A stretch of DNA of 64,000 nt from Simplicispira metamorpha (GCF_004341365.1 NZ_SLXH01000012.1:1-64000); one strand, 5' to 3'; counted from the stretch's first letter, positions 44,441-56,419 are shown. Translations and numbers: made by a program. The notes: generated by a model not told the origin, from the letters alone.

Positions 44441-45501
44441 AGCAAAAAACCGCGCTCATCATGGCGGGCGGCACCGGCGGGCATATCTTCCCGGGGCTGG
44501 CCGTGGCCCAGGCGCTGCGCGAACGCGGCTGGCGCGTGCACTGGCTGGGTGCGCCGGGCAGCATGGAGTCGCGCATCGTGCCTGCGCAGGGCTTTGCGCT
44601 GGAAACCATTGATTTCTCCGGCGTGCGTGGCAAGGGCCTGAAAACCCTGGCCTTGCTGCCCTGGCGTTTGGCGCGCGCTTTCTGGCAGGCGCGCCAGGTG
44701 GTGCGCCGGGTGCGGCCCGACGTGGTGGTGGGCCTGGGCGGCTACATCAGCTTTCCGGGCGGCGCCATGGCCCGGCTGGCGGGCGTGCCCCTGGTGCTGC
44801 ACGAGCAAAACTCGGTCGCTGGCATGGCCAACAAGCTGCTGGCGCGCATCGCCAGCCGGGTGTTTACGGCGTTTCCGGGCGCGCTGCCCCAAGGCCAGTG
44901 GGTGGGCAACCCCTTGCGCGCGGCCTTCTTGCAGCAAGCCGCCCCAGAGCAGCGTTTTGCCGGGCGCACAGGCCCCTTGCGCCTGCTGGTGGTAGGCGGC
45001 AGCCTGGGCGCGCGTGCGCTGAACGAAATCGTGCCCCAGGCGCTGGCCTTGGTTCCTGCCGACCAGCGCCCGCTGGTCACGCACCAAAGCGGCGCGGCGC
45101 AAATCGAGGCGCTGCGTGCCCATTACCACGCCGCCGGTGTGCAGGCCGAACTCACGCCCTTCATTGACGACACGGCCAGCGCCTTTGCCCAGGCCGACGT
45201 GGTGGTGTGCCGCGCTGGCGCCAGCACCGTGACCGAACTGGCCGCCGTGGGTGCTGCCGCCGTCTTTGTGCCGTTCCCGGCGGCGGTGGACGACCACCAA
45301 ACCGCCAACGCCCAGTTTCTGGTGCAGGCCGGGGGCGGCTGGCTGGTGCAACAGCGTGATCTCACCTCCGAAGGGTTGGCAAAAATGCTACAAAATATGG
45401 AGCGGCCTGCGCTTTTGCAGCGGGCGCTGAAGGCCAAAAACATGCAAAAAATACACGCCACCGATGCGGTGGTTGCTGCCTGCGAAGAACTGAGCGCATG
45501 A
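44437..45501 (+). CDS. murG: Lipid II synthase MurG (GlcNAc transferase)
   Basis: Adds GlcNAc to lipid I at the inner face of the membrane. The protein is 354 aa, like E. coli (355). The N-terminal G-loop is '[16 protein letters not shown]'. '[14 protein letters not shown]', '[14 protein letters not shown]', '[13 protein letters not shown]' and the UDP-GlcNAc site '[15 protein letters not shown]' are all present. GAGGAGG precedes the ATG. The C-terminal residues encoded by 45387-45440 ('[17 protein letters not shown]') come from a copy of the dispersed repeat. The stop overlaps murC. Confidence 0.95.
   Translation: MKQKTALIMAGGTGGHIFPGLAVAQALRERGWRVHWLGAPGSMESRIVPAQGFALETIDFSGVRGKGLKTLALLPWRLARAFWQARQVVRRVRPDVVVGLGGYISFPGGAMARLAGVPLVLHEQNSVAGMANKLLARIASRVFTAFPGALPQGQWVGNPLRAAFLQQAAPEQRFAGRTGPLRLLVVGGSLGARALNEIVPQALALVPADQRPLVTHQSGAAQIEALRAHYHAAGVQAELTPFIDDTASAFAQADVVVCRAGASTVTELAAVGAAAVFVPFPAAVDDHQTANAQFLVQAGGGWLVQQRDLTSEGLAKMLQNMERPALLQRALKAKNMQKIHATDAVVAACEELSA
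45387..45440 (+). repeat. Dispersed palindromic repeat, diverged copy in the 3' end of murG
   Basis: Plus orientation: gctacaaaatatggagcggc, ctgcgc...gcgggcgctg, aaggccaaaaa. The order of blocks matches the other full copies although individual bases have drifted. Confidence 0.55.
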
Positions 45502-46931
45502 AACACGCCATCCACCACATCCATTTCGTCGGCATCGGCGGTGCGGGCATGAGCGGCATCGCCGAGGTGCTGCACAACCTGGGCTACACCATTTCGGGCT
45601 CTGATCTGGCCGACAGCGCCACGCTGCGCCGCTTGCAGGCACTGGGCATTGCCACCCACCTGGGCCACGCAGCGGCGCACATCGCCGGGGCCAATGCCGT
45701 GGTCACGTCCACCGCCGTGCAGCCCGACAACCCCGAAGTGCTGGCTGCGCGCGCGCAAAAAATCCCCGTGGTGCCGCGCGCCCTGATGCTGGCCGAGCTG
45801 ATGCGCATGAAGCAGGGCATTGCCATTGCGGGCGCGCACGGCAAGACCACCACCACCAGCCTGGTCACCAGTGTGCTGGCCGAGGCCGGGCTGGACCCCA
45901 CCTTCGTCATTGGCGGCAAGCTCAACAGCGCCGGGGCCAATGCCAAGCTGGGCCAGGGCGAGTACATCGTGGTCGAGGCCGATGAATCGGATGCGTCGTT
46001 CCTGAACCTGCTGCCCGTGATGGCCGTGGTCACCAACATCGACGCCGACCACATGGAAACCTACGGCCATGACTTTGGTCGCCTGAAGAAAGCCTTTGTC
46101 GATTTTCTGCACCGCATGCCGTTCTATGGCACGGCGGTGCTGTGCCTGGACAGCCCGGCCGTGCGCGACATCGTGCCCGAGGTCACCTGCCCCATCACCA
46201 GCTACGGCTTTGCCGAAGACGCCCAGGTGCGCGCCATTGACGTGCGCGCGCAGGCTGGCCAGATGCACTTCACGGTGCAGCGGCGCAACGGCGTCACCTT
46301 GCCCGACCTGGAGGTGGTGCTCAATCTGGCGGGCGAGCACAACGTGCTCAACGCCCTGGCCGCCATCGCCATTGCCGTCGAGCTGAACATCCCCGACGAG
46401 GCCGTGCTGCGCGCCCTGGCCCACTTCAAAGGCGTGGGGCGGCGTTTTCAGCGCTACGGCGAATTGCCTGCCAAAGACGGTGGCCAGTTCACCCTGATTG
46501 ACGATTACGGCCACCACCCCGTGGAGATGGCCGCTACGCTGGCGGCAGCGCGCGGCGCATTTCCGGGGCGGCGCCTGGTGCTGGCCTTCCAGCCGCACCG
46601 CTACACCCGCACACGCGACTGCTTCGAAGATTTCGTCAAGGTCATTGGCGGTGCCGACGCCGTGCTGCTCACCGAGGTCTATGCCGCCGGTGAGGCGCCC
46701 ATCGTCGCTGCCGATGGTCGCGCCCTGGCGCGCAGCCTGCGCGTGGCGGGCCGGGTCGAGCCGGTGTTTGTCGATGAGGTGGCCGCGCTGCCGCAGGCGG
46801 TGGCCGACCTGGTGCAGGACGGCGATGTGGTGCTGTGCATGGGCGCGGGCACCATCGGGGCGGTGGCAGGCAAGGTGGTTGATTTGCTACAAAATAGTGA
46901 GCTGGTTGCGCAGGATGGACGGGCGTTATGA
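45498..46931 (+). CDS. murC: UDP-MurNAc:L-alanine ligase MurC
   Basis: Adds the first amino acid of the stem peptide. The protein is 477 aa. It opens '[18 protein letters not shown]'. The ATP loop is '[13 protein letters not shown]', and '[12 protein letters not shown]', '[14 protein letters not shown]' and 'FQPHRYTRT' mark the family. The C-terminal '[15 protein letters not shown]' and the stop codon lie inside a copy of the dispersed repeat (46883-46950). The start overlaps murG, and the stop overlaps ddl (ATGA, 46928-46931). Confidence 0.95.
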   Translation: MKHAIHHIHFVGIGGAGMSGIAEVLHNLGYTISGSDLADSATLRRLQALGIATHLGHAAAHIAGANAVVTSTAVQPDNPEVLAARAQKIPVVPRALMLAELMRMKQGIAIAGAHGKTTTTSLVTSVLAEAGLDPTFVIGGKLNSAGANAKLGQGEYIVVEADESDASFLNLLPVMAVVTNIDADHMETYGHDFGRLKKAFVDFLHRMPFYGTAVLCLDSPAVRDIVPEVTCPITSYGFAEDAQVRAIDVRAQAGQMHFTVQRRNGVTLPDLEVVLNLAGEHNVLNALAAIAIAVELNIPDEAVLRALAHFKGVGRRFQRYGELPAKDGGQFTLIDDYGHHPVEMAATLAAARGAFPGRRLVLAFQPHRYTRTRDCFEDFVKVIGGADAVLLTEVYAAGEAPIVAADGRALARSLRVAGRVEPVFVDEVAALPQAVADLVQDGDVVLCMGAGTIGAVAGKVVDLLQNSELVAQDGRAL

Positions 46932-46950
46932 GCCAATTTGATTCAAAAAT
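46883..46950 (+). repeat. Dispersed palindromic repeat, full copy spanning the murC/ddl junction
   Basis: Plus orientation: tttgctacaaaatagtgagc, a degenerate centre, then gggcgttatgagccaatttg and attcaaaaat. It supplies the end and stop of murC and the start codon and first residues of ddl. The right half matches the intergenic copy at 27436-27489 almost base for base. Confidence 0.85.
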
Positions 46951-47926
46951 AGATGTGCAGGCCCTGGGTAAAGTGGCCGTGTTGATGGGCGGCAGTTCTG
47001 CCGAGCGCGAGGTCTCGCTGATGTCGGGCGCGGGCGTGTTGCAGGCGCTGCGCTCGCGCGGCGTCGATGCCCACGCTTTCGACCCCGCCCAGCAGGACTT
47101 GGGCGAGCTGCGCCGCCAGGGCTTTGCCCGCTGCTTTATCGCGCTGCATGGCCGCCACGGCGAAGACGGCACGGTGCAGGGCGCGCTCGAATTGCTGGGC
47201 ATTCCCTACACCGGCCCGGGCGTGATGGCGTCCAGCATCGCCATGGACAAAATCATGACCAAGCGCATCTGGCGCTTTGAAGGGCTGCCCACGCCCGACT
47301 GGCGCCTGGTCTCCAGTGCCGACGACACGGTGGCTGCCTTGGCCGCCCTGGGCGCGCCCATGATCGTCAAGCCTGCGCGCGAGGGCTCGACCATCGGCCT
47401 GACCAAGGTGACGGACGCCGCGCAGTGCGCCCAGGCCTACGAACTGGCCTCGCGCTACGACCCCGAGGTGCTGTGCGAGCAGTTCATCGAAGGCGATGAG
47501 ACCACCTGCCCCATCCTGGGCGAAGGCGCCAGCGCCCATGCCCTGCCGGTGATCCGCATCGTCGCCCCCCAGGGCAACTACGACTACGAGCACAAATACT
47601 TCACCGACGACACCCAGTACCACTGCCCCAGCGGCCTGCCCGAGGCCGAGGAGCGTGCCATCCAGGCGCTGGTGGTGCAGGCCTTTCGCACGCTGGGCTG
47701 CCGGGGCTGGGCGCGTGCCGACATCATGATCCGCGCCTCTGACCGCCAGCCGTTCTTGCTGGAGATCAACACCTCGCCGGGCATGACCGGGCACTCGCTG
47801 GTGCCGATGTCGGCGCGCGCGCTGGGCATTAGCTATGAAGACCTGTGCCTGCGCCTGCTGGCCAGCGCCACCCTGGATACCCCGCCCGGTGCCTGCACGG
47901 GCGCCGCCCCCGGATGCGCCGCATGA
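46928..47926 (+). CDS. ddl: D-alanine:D-alanine ligase
   Basis: Makes the D-Ala-D-Ala dipeptide used by MurF. The protein is 332 aa, slightly longer than E. coli DdlB (306). '[19 protein letters not shown]', '[16 protein letters not shown]', '[16 protein letters not shown]', '[15 protein letters not shown]' and '[18 protein letters not shown]' cover the ATP-grasp fold and active site. The first ten residues ([10 protein letters not shown]) are encoded by the repeat copy that spans the murC junction. The stop overlaps ftsQ. Confidence 0.95.
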   Translation: MSQFDSKIDVQALGKVAVLMGGSSAEREVSLMSGAGVLQALRSRGVDAHAFDPAQQDLGELRRQGFARCFIALHGRHGEDGTVQGALELLGIPYTGPGVMASSIAMDKIMTKRIWRFEGLPTPDWRLVSSADDTVAALAALGAPMIVKPAREGSTIGLTKVTDAAQCAQAYELASRYDPEVLCEQFIEGDETTCPILGEGASAHALPVIRIVAPQGNYDYEHKYFTDDTQYHCPSGLPEAEERAIQALVVQAFRTLGCRGWARADIMIRASDRQPFLLEINTSPGMTGHSLVPMSARALGISYEDLCLRLLASATLDTPPGACTGAAPGCAA

Positions 47927-48714
47927 CGGACACGCTGCCCGCGCCACTGGACGTGCGGCTCATGAACCAGACCGCTTCGGTCTTGTTCATGGCCTGTGTC
48001 GTGCTGGTGCTGGCAGCCAGCGTCTGGTGGGCGCTGCGCCACCCGGCGTTTGCCATTGGGCGCATCGTGGTCGAGGGCGACCTGGTACACAACAACGCCG
48101 TGACGTTGCGCGCCAACGTGGCGCCGCAGCTGGTGGGCAACTTTTTCACCATCGACCTGCGCACCGCGCGCGAGGCTTTTGAGCAGGCACCCTGGGTGCG
48201 CAGCGCCCAGGTGCGCCGCCAATACCCCCGCACGCTGCATGTGGTGTTGCAAGAACACAACGCCGTGGCGCACTGGGGCCCCGACACCGGATTGGCCATG
48301 GTCAACAGCTATGGCGAGGTGTTCGAGGCCAGCGCCGACGACGCCGAGGACGATGATCTGCCCCGTTTGCAAGGGCCACAAGGGCAGTCGGCCCAGGTGC
48401 TACAGATGTACGGGCTGCTGCAATCGGCCTTTGGCACGCTCGGTATGCCCGTGAAGGCGCTGGAGTTGTCGGGGCGGGGTGGTTGGCGCGCTACGCTCGG
48501 TGGCGGTGCCGTGGTGGAACTGGGCGGGGGGGCCGTCTCCGACGTGGAGCGGCGCGCCAAGGGTTTCGTAGGTACGCTTACGCAGGTGGCCGCGCAGTAT
48601 GGGCGCAAACCCGACGCGCTGGAATCGGCCGATTTGCGCCACGCGGGTGGTTATGCGGTGCGCCTGCGTGGCGTGACGACGGTGGCGCCGGGCGCTGCGG
48701 CAGTGCGCCGCTGA
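47923..48714 (+). CDS. ftsQ: Cell division protein FtsQ
   Basis: A divisome assembly protein bridging FtsL/FtsB and other components. The protein is 263 aa. A short cytosolic tail precedes a TM helix (about 18-40, '[19 protein letters not shown]'). A periplasmic POTRA domain ('[16 protein letters not shown]...[24 protein letters not shown]') is followed by the FtsQ beta domain. The ATG at 47923 overlaps the ddl stop; one further upstream at 47914 is possible. ftsA follows after 31 bases. Confidence 0.93.
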   Translation: MTDTLPAPLDVRLMNQTASVLFMACVVLVLAASVWWALRHPAFAIGRIVVEGDLVHNNAVTLRANVAPQLVGNFFTIDLRTAREAFEQAPWVRSAQVRRQYPRTLHVVLQEHNAVAHWGPDTGLAMVNSYGEVFEASADDAEDDDLPRLQGPQGQSAQVLQMYGLLQSAFGTLGMPVKALELSGRGGWRATLGGGAVVELGGGAVSDVERRAKGFVGTLTQVAAQYGRKPDALESADLRHAGGYAVRLRGVTTVAPGAAAVRR

Positions 48715-48745
48715 GCGGCACAGACAATAAAAGGCAGACACGGAT

Positions 48746-49975
48746 ATGGCAAGAGAATACAAAGATGTGGTGGTAGGTCTGGACATCGGCACCGCCAAGA
48801 TCATGGCGGTGGTGGCCGAGGTGCTGCCCAATGGCCAGCTCAAGCTCGCTGGCCTGGGCGTGGCGCCCAGCCACGGCTTGAAGCGCGGCGTGGTGGTGAA
48901 CATCGACGCCACGGTGCAAAGCATCCAGCAGGCGCTCAAAGAGGCCGAGCTGATGGCCGATTGCAAGATCCAGCGCGTGTACACGGGCATCACCGGCAGC
49001 CACATCCGGGGCATGAACTCCAGCGGCATGGTGGCCGTGAAAGACAAAGAGGTCACACCCGCTGACGTGGCCCGCGTGGTCGAGACGGCCAAGGCCATCA
49101 ACATCTCCAGCGACCAGCGCCTGTTGCTGGTGGAGCCGCAAGAGTTCGTCATCGACGGCCAGGATGTGAAAGAGCCCATCGGCATGAGCGGCATCCGCCT
49201 GGAGGCCAAGATCCACATCGTCACGGGCGCCCAAAGTGCCGCCGAGAACATCATCAAGTGCGTGCGCCGCTGCGGCCTGGAGGTGGAGCAGCTGTTGCTG
49301 AACCCGCTGGCCAGCAGCCAGGCCGTGCTGACGGATGACGAGCGCGAGCTGGGCGTGGCCGTGGTCGATATCGGCGCGGGCACCACCGATGTGGCCATCT
49401 TCACGGGGGGCGCCATTCGCCACACGGCGGTCATCCCGGCTGCGGGAGACCTCATCACCAGTGACATCGCCATGGCGTTGCGCACCCCCACCAAGGACGC
49501 CGAGGACATCAAGGTCGAGAGCGGCTACGCCAAGCAACTGCTGGCCGACCCGGACGCGCAGGTCGAAGTGCCTGGCCTGGGCGACCGCGGCCCGCGCATG
49601 CTCAGCCGCCAGGTGCTGGCCGGGGTGATCGAGCCGCGCGTGGAAGAAATCTTCTCGCTGGTGCAGCAGGTGATTCGCGAGTCGGGCTACGAGGAGGTGC
49701 TGTCTTCGGGCATCGTGCTGACCGGCGGCAGCTCGGTCATGCCCGGCATGGTGGAACTGGGCGAGGACATTTTCCTGAAGCCCGTGCGCCGTGGCATTCC
49801 CAAATACTCCAGCGCGCTGGCCGACATGGTGGCCCAGCCGCGTGCCGCTACGGTCATGGGCTTGCTCGAAGAAGCGCGTATGGCACGCCTGCGCGGCTTC
49901 AAGGTGTCGCAGAAAAGTGGCTCCGTGCAGACCGCTTTTGGCCGCTTCAAGGATTTCATTGTGGGGAATTTCTGA
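48746..49975 (+). CDS. ftsA: Cell division actin-like ATPase FtsA
   Basis: Tethers FtsZ to the membrane. The protein is 409 aa. 'VVGLDIGTAKIMAVVAEV' is phosphate loop 1, followed by the SHS2/1C domain ('GITGSHIRGMNSSG'). 'VVDIGAGTTDVAIF' is phosphate loop 2 and 'GIVLTGGSSVMPGM' is the adenosine motif. The C-terminal amphipathic membrane anchor is 'GRFKDFIVGNF'. The start is preceded by AAAAGG. Confidence 0.95.
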   Translation: MAREYKDVVVGLDIGTAKIMAVVAEVLPNGQLKLAGLGVAPSHGLKRGVVVNIDATVQSIQQALKEAELMADCKIQRVYTGITGSHIRGMNSSGMVAVKDKEVTPADVARVVETAKAINISSDQRLLLVEPQEFVIDGQDVKEPIGMSGIRLEAKIHIVTGAQSAAENIIKCVRRCGLEVEQLLLNPLASSQAVLTDDERELGVAVVDIGAGTTDVAIFTGGAIRHTAVIPAAGDLITSDIAMALRTPTKDAEDIKVESGYAKQLLADPDAQVEVPGLGDRGPRMLSRQVLAGVIEPRVEEIFSLVQQVIRESGYEEVLSSGIVLTGGSSVMPGMVELGEDIFLKPVRRGIPKYSSALADMVAQPRAATVMGLLEEARMARLRGFKVSQKSGSVQTAFGRFKDFIVGNF

Positions 49976-50129
49976 CTATTGCAGCGTTTGCGTTGCAAAT
50001 TTGCACACATGAGCCGCCTCGCATAGAGGCTGACAGCCTGCGTGGACGTACACTGCGCGGCAAAAAATTACAGTTTCTTTCCCTCTTTTCTTTTGCCAAA
50101 GCATACTATTCAGCGACAGGAGCACCAAC

Positions 50130-51371
50130 ATGCCAATTGAAATCATCGACGTTGAGGAATTCAACCAGGGCACACAGATCAAGGTGATTGGTGTGGGTGG
50201 CGGCGGCAGCAACGCAGTGGAGCACATGATTGCCCGCAGCGTACAAGGCGTGGAGTTCGTCAGTGCGAACACCGATGCGCAGGCACTGACGCGCAGCTCG
50301 GCACACCGCGTGATCCAGCTGGGTCTGAGTGGTCTGGGCGCTGGCAGCAAGCCCGACAAAGGCCGCGAAGCCGCAGAGGCTGCCGTGGAAGATATCCGCG
50401 CGGCCATTCAGGGCGCGCACATGCTGTTCATTACCGCTGGCATGGGCGGCGGCACCGGCACCGGCGCTGCCCCCGTGATTGCCCGCGTGGCCAAGGAAAT
50501 GGGCATTCTCACGGTGGGCGTGGTGACCAAGCCCTTCGAATGGGAAGGCGGTCGCCGCATGCAGAATGCCGACGCAGGTCTGGCCGAGCTGGAGGCCAAT
50601 GTCGATTCGCTGATCGTCGTGCTCAACGAAAAATTGCTCGACGTGCTGGGTGACGATATTTCCCAAGACGAAGCTTTCGCGCATGCCAACGATGTGTTGC
50701 GCAACGCAGTGGGCGGTATTGCCGAAATCATCAACGAATACGGCCATGTGAATGTCGACTTTGAAGACGTGCGCACGGTGATGGGTGAGCCCGGCAAGGC
50801 CATGATGGGTACGGCCACGGCCAGTGGCCCGGATCGCGCCCGCATCGCTGCGGAGCATGCCGTGGCTTGCCCGTTGCTGGAAGGGATCGATCTGTCGGGC
50901 GCCAAGGGCGTGCTGGTGCTGGTCACGGCGGCCAAGGGCAGCCTCAAGCTGGCCGAGTCGCGTTTGGCCATGAGCACCATCAATGCCTACGCCTCGCCCG
51001 ATGCCCACGTCATTTATGGCGCTGCCTACGACGACAGTTTGGGTGAAGACATCCGCGTCACGGTGGTGGCCACAGGTCTGTCGCGCCAGAACGCGCGCCG
51101 CCAGTCCATGCAGGTGGTGCAGGGCGGCTTGCGCACTGGCACCGACAACGTGGCCTACCAAGTGCCCGTGGCGGGCCCGGGTGCGGGCAGCATGGGTGTG
51201 GCCGCCGGTCTCGCCGCCGGTGGTGGTGCCGGTGCCGATTACGGCAGCATGGCCGTGCCCAGCGTCTGGACCAGCAACCGCAACCGCGCGGCCGCCAAGG
51301 TGGATGCGCTGTCGTCGGGCGGCATGGACGATCTGGAAATCCCCGCCTTCCTGCGCAAGCAAGCCGACTGA
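50130..51371 (+). CDS. ftsZ: Cell division tubulin-like GTPase FtsZ
   Basis: Forms the Z ring. The protein is 413 aa. The GTP-binding tubulin signature 'GGGTGTGAAP' is present, with 'IKVIGVGGGGSNAVEHM' at the start and the T7 loop region 'VNVDFEDVRTVMGEPGKAM'. The conserved C-terminal peptide that binds FtsA and ZipA reads 'DDLEIPAFLRKQAD'. The linker is short and Gly/Ala-rich. A 154-base spacer follows ftsA, longer than elsewhere in the cluster, with an AT-rich stretch (50065-50110) that could hold an ftsZ promoter. The ATG follows AGGAG. Confidence 0.97.
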   Translation: MPIEIIDVEEFNQGTQIKVIGVGGGGSNAVEHMIARSVQGVEFVSANTDAQALTRSSAHRVIQLGLSGLGAGSKPDKGREAAEAAVEDIRAAIQGAHMLFITAGMGGGTGTGAAPVIARVAKEMGILTVGVVTKPFEWEGGRRMQNADAGLAELEANVDSLIVVLNEKLLDVLGDDISQDEAFAHANDVLRNAVGGIAEIINEYGHVNVDFEDVRTVMGEPGKAMMGTATASGPDRARIAAEHAVACPLLEGIDLSGAKGVLVLVTAAKGSLKLAESRLAMSTINAYASPDAHVIYGAAYDDSLGEDIRVTVVATGLSRQNARRQSMQVVQGGLRTGTDNVAYQVPVAGPGAGSMGVAAGLAAGGGAGADYGSMAVPSVWTSNRNRAAAKVDALSSGGMDDLEIPAFLRKQAD

Positions 51372-51385
51372 TTCGCCGTTTCTGG

Positions 51386-51427
51386 GCCCCGTGCGTTTTG
51401 CTGGCTGCTGGCCGCAATGCACGGGGC
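51386..51427 (+). terminator. Stem-loop after ftsZ (weak terminator or attenuator)
   Basis: gccccgtgc (51386-51394) pairs perfectly with gcacggggc (51419-51427), followed only by TTT. The T-tract is short, so it may just lower transcription into lpxC. Confidence 0.5.
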
Positions 51428-51452
51428 TTTGCATTGTGCGCACCGCTTTTTG

Positions 51453-51469
51453 TCTATGGCGGCCATAGA
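51453..51469. promoter_or_regulatory. Short inverted repeat upstream of lpxC
   Basis: tctatgg (51453-51459) and ccataga (51463-51469) around cgg, about 56 bases before the lpxC start. It could be an operator or a small RNA stem; nothing more can be said. Confidence 0.35.
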
Positions 51470-51524
51470 AAATCCCCCGACCCCACACATCCCAGGGTGC
51501 GGTCTGCAAAACTAAAATTGCCGC

Positions 51525-52448
51525 ATGCTTCAGCAACGTACCCTCAAAACGCTCACCCGCGCAGTGGGCGTGGGCCTGCACAGCGGCCAGCGCGTGGAGC
51601 TCACGCTGCGCCCCGCACAGCCCGACACCGGCATTGTGTTTCGCCGCATTGATTTGCCCGAGCCGGTGGACATCCCCATCTCGGCCACTGCGGTGACCGA
51701 CACCCGCATGGCCTCCACCATCTCCGTGGGCGATGCCAAAGTCCACACCGTGGAGCATTTGATGTCGGCCTGCGCCGGGCTGGGCATAGACAACCTGTAT
51801 GTGGATATCACCGCCGAAGAGGTGCCCATCCTGGATGGCTCATCGGCTTCGTTCGTGTTTTTGCTGCAAAGCGCGGGTATCGCCTTGCAGAAGGCGCCCC
51901 GGCGATTCATCCGGCTCAAACGCCCGGTGCAGGTCAGCCAGGGCGAGGGCGCTGGCGCCAAGTGGGCACGGCTGGAGCCCTACCACGGCTTCAAGCTGCG
52001 CTTTGAGATCGATTTTGCCCACCCGGCGGTCGATTCCACCGGCCAGTGCGTGGAGTTCGATCTGGGCAGCGGCAGCTACAGCCGCGATATTGCCCGCGCC
52101 CGCACTTTTGGCTTCACCAAAGACGTGGAAATGATGCGCGCCAACGGCCTGGCCCTGGGCGGCGGGCTGGACAACGCCATCGTCATGGACGACTACAAAG
52201 TGCTCAACGCCGACGGCCTGCGCTACGACGACGAGTTCGCCAAGCACAAAATCCTCGATGCCATGGGCGACCTGTACCTGGTGGGCAAGCCGCTGCTGGC
52301 CGCCTACAGCGCGTTTCGCTCGGGCCACGCCCTCAATAACCTGCTGCTGCGTGAGCTGCTGGCACAGCCCGATGCCTGGGAGCTGGTGACGTTCGACAAC
52401 GAGCGCCTGGCCCCCACAGGCTTTGCGCAGCCTGCACGTGCCTGGTAG
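51525..52448 (+). CDS. lpxC: UDP-3-O-acyl-GlcNAc deacetylase LpxC
   Basis: The committed step of lipid A synthesis; a zinc enzyme in the cytosol. The protein is 307 aa, close to E. coli (305). It opens '[19 protein letters not shown]'. Zinc and active-site segments are '[19 protein letters not shown]' and '[15 protein letters not shown]'. Further family segments are '[23 protein letters not shown]' and '[15 protein letters not shown]' (third His and catalytic Asp). Its place after ftsZ is the normal end of the dcw region. Confidence 0.95.
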   Translation: MLQQRTLKTLTRAVGVGLHSGQRVELTLRPAQPDTGIVFRRIDLPEPVDIPISATAVTDTRMASTISVGDAKVHTVEHLMSACAGLGIDNLYVDITAEEVPILDGSSASFVFLLQSAGIALQKAPRRFIRLKRPVQVSQGEGAGAKWARLEPYHGFKLRFEIDFAHPAVDSTGQCVEFDLGSGSYSRDIARARTFGFTKDVEMMRANGLALGGGLDNAIVMDDYKVLNADGLRYDDEFAKHKILDAMGDLYLVGKPLLAAYSAFRSGHALNNLLLRELLAQPDAWELVTFDNERLAPTGFAQPARAW

Positions 52449-52465
52449 CGCACGCCCCACACACC

Positions 52466-52642
52466 ATGCTGTTGTTTCGCTGGATTGTCATGTTGCTGCT
52501 GCTCACGGCGGCAGTGTGTTTTGCGTTCTATGCCGGCACCGGGCGGGCGCGTTACAAGCGACTGGGTTTTGTGGTGCTCAAGTGGACGATGATTGCCGCC
52601 TTTGTTTTCTTTGCTGTGCTGATTGCCGAGCGCGTGCTCTAG
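52466..52642 (+). CDS. Small two-TM membrane protein of unknown function
   Basis: A 58-aa protein starting 17 bases after the lpxC stop. Two hydrophobic segments (about 4-22, 'FRWIVMLLLLTAAVCFAF', and about 36-54, 'LKWTMIAAFVFFAVLIAE') flank a charged loop (GTGRARYKRLG), so it is probably a hairpin membrane protein with the Arg/Lys loop in the cytosol. I do not recognise a named family. Position and intact hydrophobic pattern argue for a real gene, probably co-transcribed with lpxC. Confidence 0.65.
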   Translation: MLLFRWIVMLLLLTAAVCFAFYAGTGRARYKRLGFVVLKWTMIAAFVFFAVLIAERVL

Positions 52643-52650
52643 CAGCGCCG

Positions 52651-52681
52651 TTACACCTGAACGGCGCCAGCGGCCTATACT
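52651..52681 (+). promoter_or_regulatory. Probable promoter of the thiC leader
   Basis: TTACAC (52651-52656) and TATACT (52676-52681) with a 19-base spacer. The start point would be about 52689, right at the beginning of the TPP riboswitch. Confidence 0.5.
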
Positions 52682-52689
52682 CGCGCCTG

Positions 52690-54817
<2,128 letters not shown>

Positions 54818-54836
54818 CGCCGCAGGCATGGCTTGA

Positions 54837-54903
54837 TTTGCTATTGAAATAAGAGCTGATTGCGCCCACCCTGTAAGGGCTGGAGATCGATTTGGCTTAA
54901 AAA
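54837..54903 (+). repeat. Dispersed palindromic repeat, full copy after thiC
   Basis: Plus orientation: tttgctattgaaataagagc, tgattgcgccc with agggc hairpin, tggagatcgatttggctt, aaaa. One of the best-preserved copies. It ends against the terminator. Confidence 0.85.
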
Positions 54904-54941
54904 ATCCCCCGGCGCCTCTGGGCAGGTGCCGGGGGATTTTT
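54899..54941 (+). terminator. Bidirectional terminator between thiC and MFS gene
   Basis: aaaatcccccggc (54901-54913) pairs with gccgggggatttt (54928-54940); A-tract on one side and T-tract on the other serve both converging genes. Confidence 0.9.
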
Positions 54942-54959
54942 ACGTGCCGACCGTGGCGC

Positions 54960-56207
54960 TCAGGCGGTTTGAAAGCGCACCCGCCGCGCCGCCAGCAGGC
55001 CGATGCAGGCGGCGGTGCCGGTCAGCGCCCAAGTCCAGTGCCAGCCGCCCACGCTGCCTGCCACCCAGGCGATCAGCGGTGGCCCCAGAAACTGGCCTGC
55101 CGACGAGCACTGCTGCATCCAGCCCACGGTGGTGGACACCGTGCGCTCGCTGGGCGCCACGCGCACCGCCAGCGAGAACAACACGCCCGGAATCAGCCCG
55201 CCCACCGCCGAGAACACCAGCACCGCCAGGTAGCGCAGGACCGGCAGCCCCTCCGTCCAGGTGCCAAACACCAGCACCGCGCCCAGCCCCATACTGGCAA
55301 AGCCGGTGTAGAGCAGGTGGCGTGCGCACCAGCCCTTTTGCAGCAGGCGGCCCGAGGCGATGTTGCCCGTCACGTTGATCCACGAAGCCAGGGCGGTCAG
55401 CGCCCCGGCCTGCGCCGCCCCCAGCCCTGCCTGGGCATACACCGCAGGCAAAAAGCCAATCACCGCCAGCCACTGGCTGGAATACATGGCAAACAGCAGC
55501 GCCACCTGCCAGGGGCCGCTGTGGCCCAGCGTCAGGCGCAGCGGTGCCCACCAGGGCGCGCCGCTGTCGCCCGGTGCGCCTGGCGTGCCCGGCATGCCCG
55601 CTGCGCGCACGGCATCGGCAGGGATGCGCCGCAGCACCCACAGCACCATCACCGCAGACAGCAGCCCCAGCAGCCCCCACCAGCCTTGCCAGCCCAGCCA
55701 TTGCATGGCCAGCGGGCCGCCCAGCAGCGCCAGGGCAATGCCCGTGCCCATGTAGGCGCTCCACCAGCCCAGGTACAGCGGCAGCTGCGAGGGCCGTACC
55801 AGCTGGCGGATCAGGCTGGGTGCGGGCAGGGCGGCCAGCAAAAAGCCCAGTCCCTCCAGCGCCCGCAGCACCAGCAGGCCCGTGGGGCTGGTCACGGCCA
55901 TGCCCGCCAGACTGGCCAGCGCCAAAATGATTTGCCCGGTCAGCAGGCTGCGGCGCAGGCCCAGGCGGTCGGCGGCCATGCCTGCCAGCGCCCCCACGCC
56001 CATACCGGCCAGTTGCACCGCCGACAGCAAAAAGCCCGCCTGCACCAGCCCCACGCCCAGCGCCTGTTGCAACACCGGAATGGCGGGCGGCATCTTGCCC
56101 ACGTGCATGGCAATGACGATGCCCGACAGCACGATGATCCACGCCGGGGGAACGGACACCGCACCAAGGCGGCGCTGCGGTGCAGCAACAGACAGGGAAG
56201 GGGGCAC
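54960..56207 (-). CDS. MFS transporter (CynX/NimT-like)
   Basis: A 415-aa inner-membrane protein with about 12 hydrophobic segments. The major-facilitator loop between TM2 and TM3 is visible as 'GMAADRLGLRRSLLTGQ', and the second-half equivalent is 'GRLLQKGWCARHLL'. A central Pro/Gly-rich loop ('AGMPGTPGAPGDSGAPWW') links the halves. The substrate is unknown; similar proteins export or import small organics. It converges on thiC with a shared terminator. The ATG at 56207 starts before a polar tail of about 20 residues. Confidence 0.82.
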   Translation of the reverse strand: MPPSLSVAAPQRRLGAVSVPPAWIIVLSGIVIAMHVGKMPPAIPVLQQALGVGLVQAGFLLSAVQLAGMGVGALAGMAADRLGLRRSLLTGQIILALASLAGMAVTSPTGLLVLRALEGLGFLLAALPAPSLIRQLVRPSQLPLYLGWWSAYMGTGIALALLGGPLAMQWLGWQGWWGLLGLLSAVMVLWVLRRIPADAVRAAGMPGTPGAPGDSGAPWWAPLRLTLGHSGPWQVALLFAMYSSQWLAVIGFLPAVYAQAGLGAAQAGALTALASWINVTGNIASGRLLQKGWCARHLLYTGFASMGLGAVLVFGTWTEGLPVLRYLAVLVFSAVGGLIPGVLFSLAVRVAPSERTVSTTVGWMQQCSSAGQFLGPPLIAWVAGSVGGWHWTWALTGTAACIGLLAARRVRFQTA

Positions 56208-56331
56208 GCCAAAGTCTCCGAACCGGGCTCGATGCGGCCCGTGCGCGGCGATTGTCGTGCATGGGGCGCCGGTTGGGGGCGCTGCCGGGCGCCTGGGTCG
56301 CAGGCGCTGCCGGTCTTGGGGGGATTTATCT

Positions 56332-56398
56332 AGCTATTGAATATGTAGCTGCTAGCGCCCTGTGCGCGGGCCTTGAAGCCGTTTTTGGCTTTATTTTT
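56332..56398 (+). repeat. Dispersed palindromic repeat, full copy between MFS and chemoreceptor genes
   Basis: Plus orientation: agctattgaatatgtagctg, ctagcgccc with gcgggc, ccttgaagccgtttttggct, ttattttt. It occupies most of the spacer between the two minus-strand genes. Confidence 0.85.
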
Positions 56399-56419
56399 GC
56401 TGTGCCCCGTGCTGCGGGG

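Noticed and set aside
54960-56333. 454-codon plus-strand frame opposite the MFS gene
   Set aside because: Gln/His/Arg-rich antisense frame; the minus strand encodes a clear 12-TM transporter.
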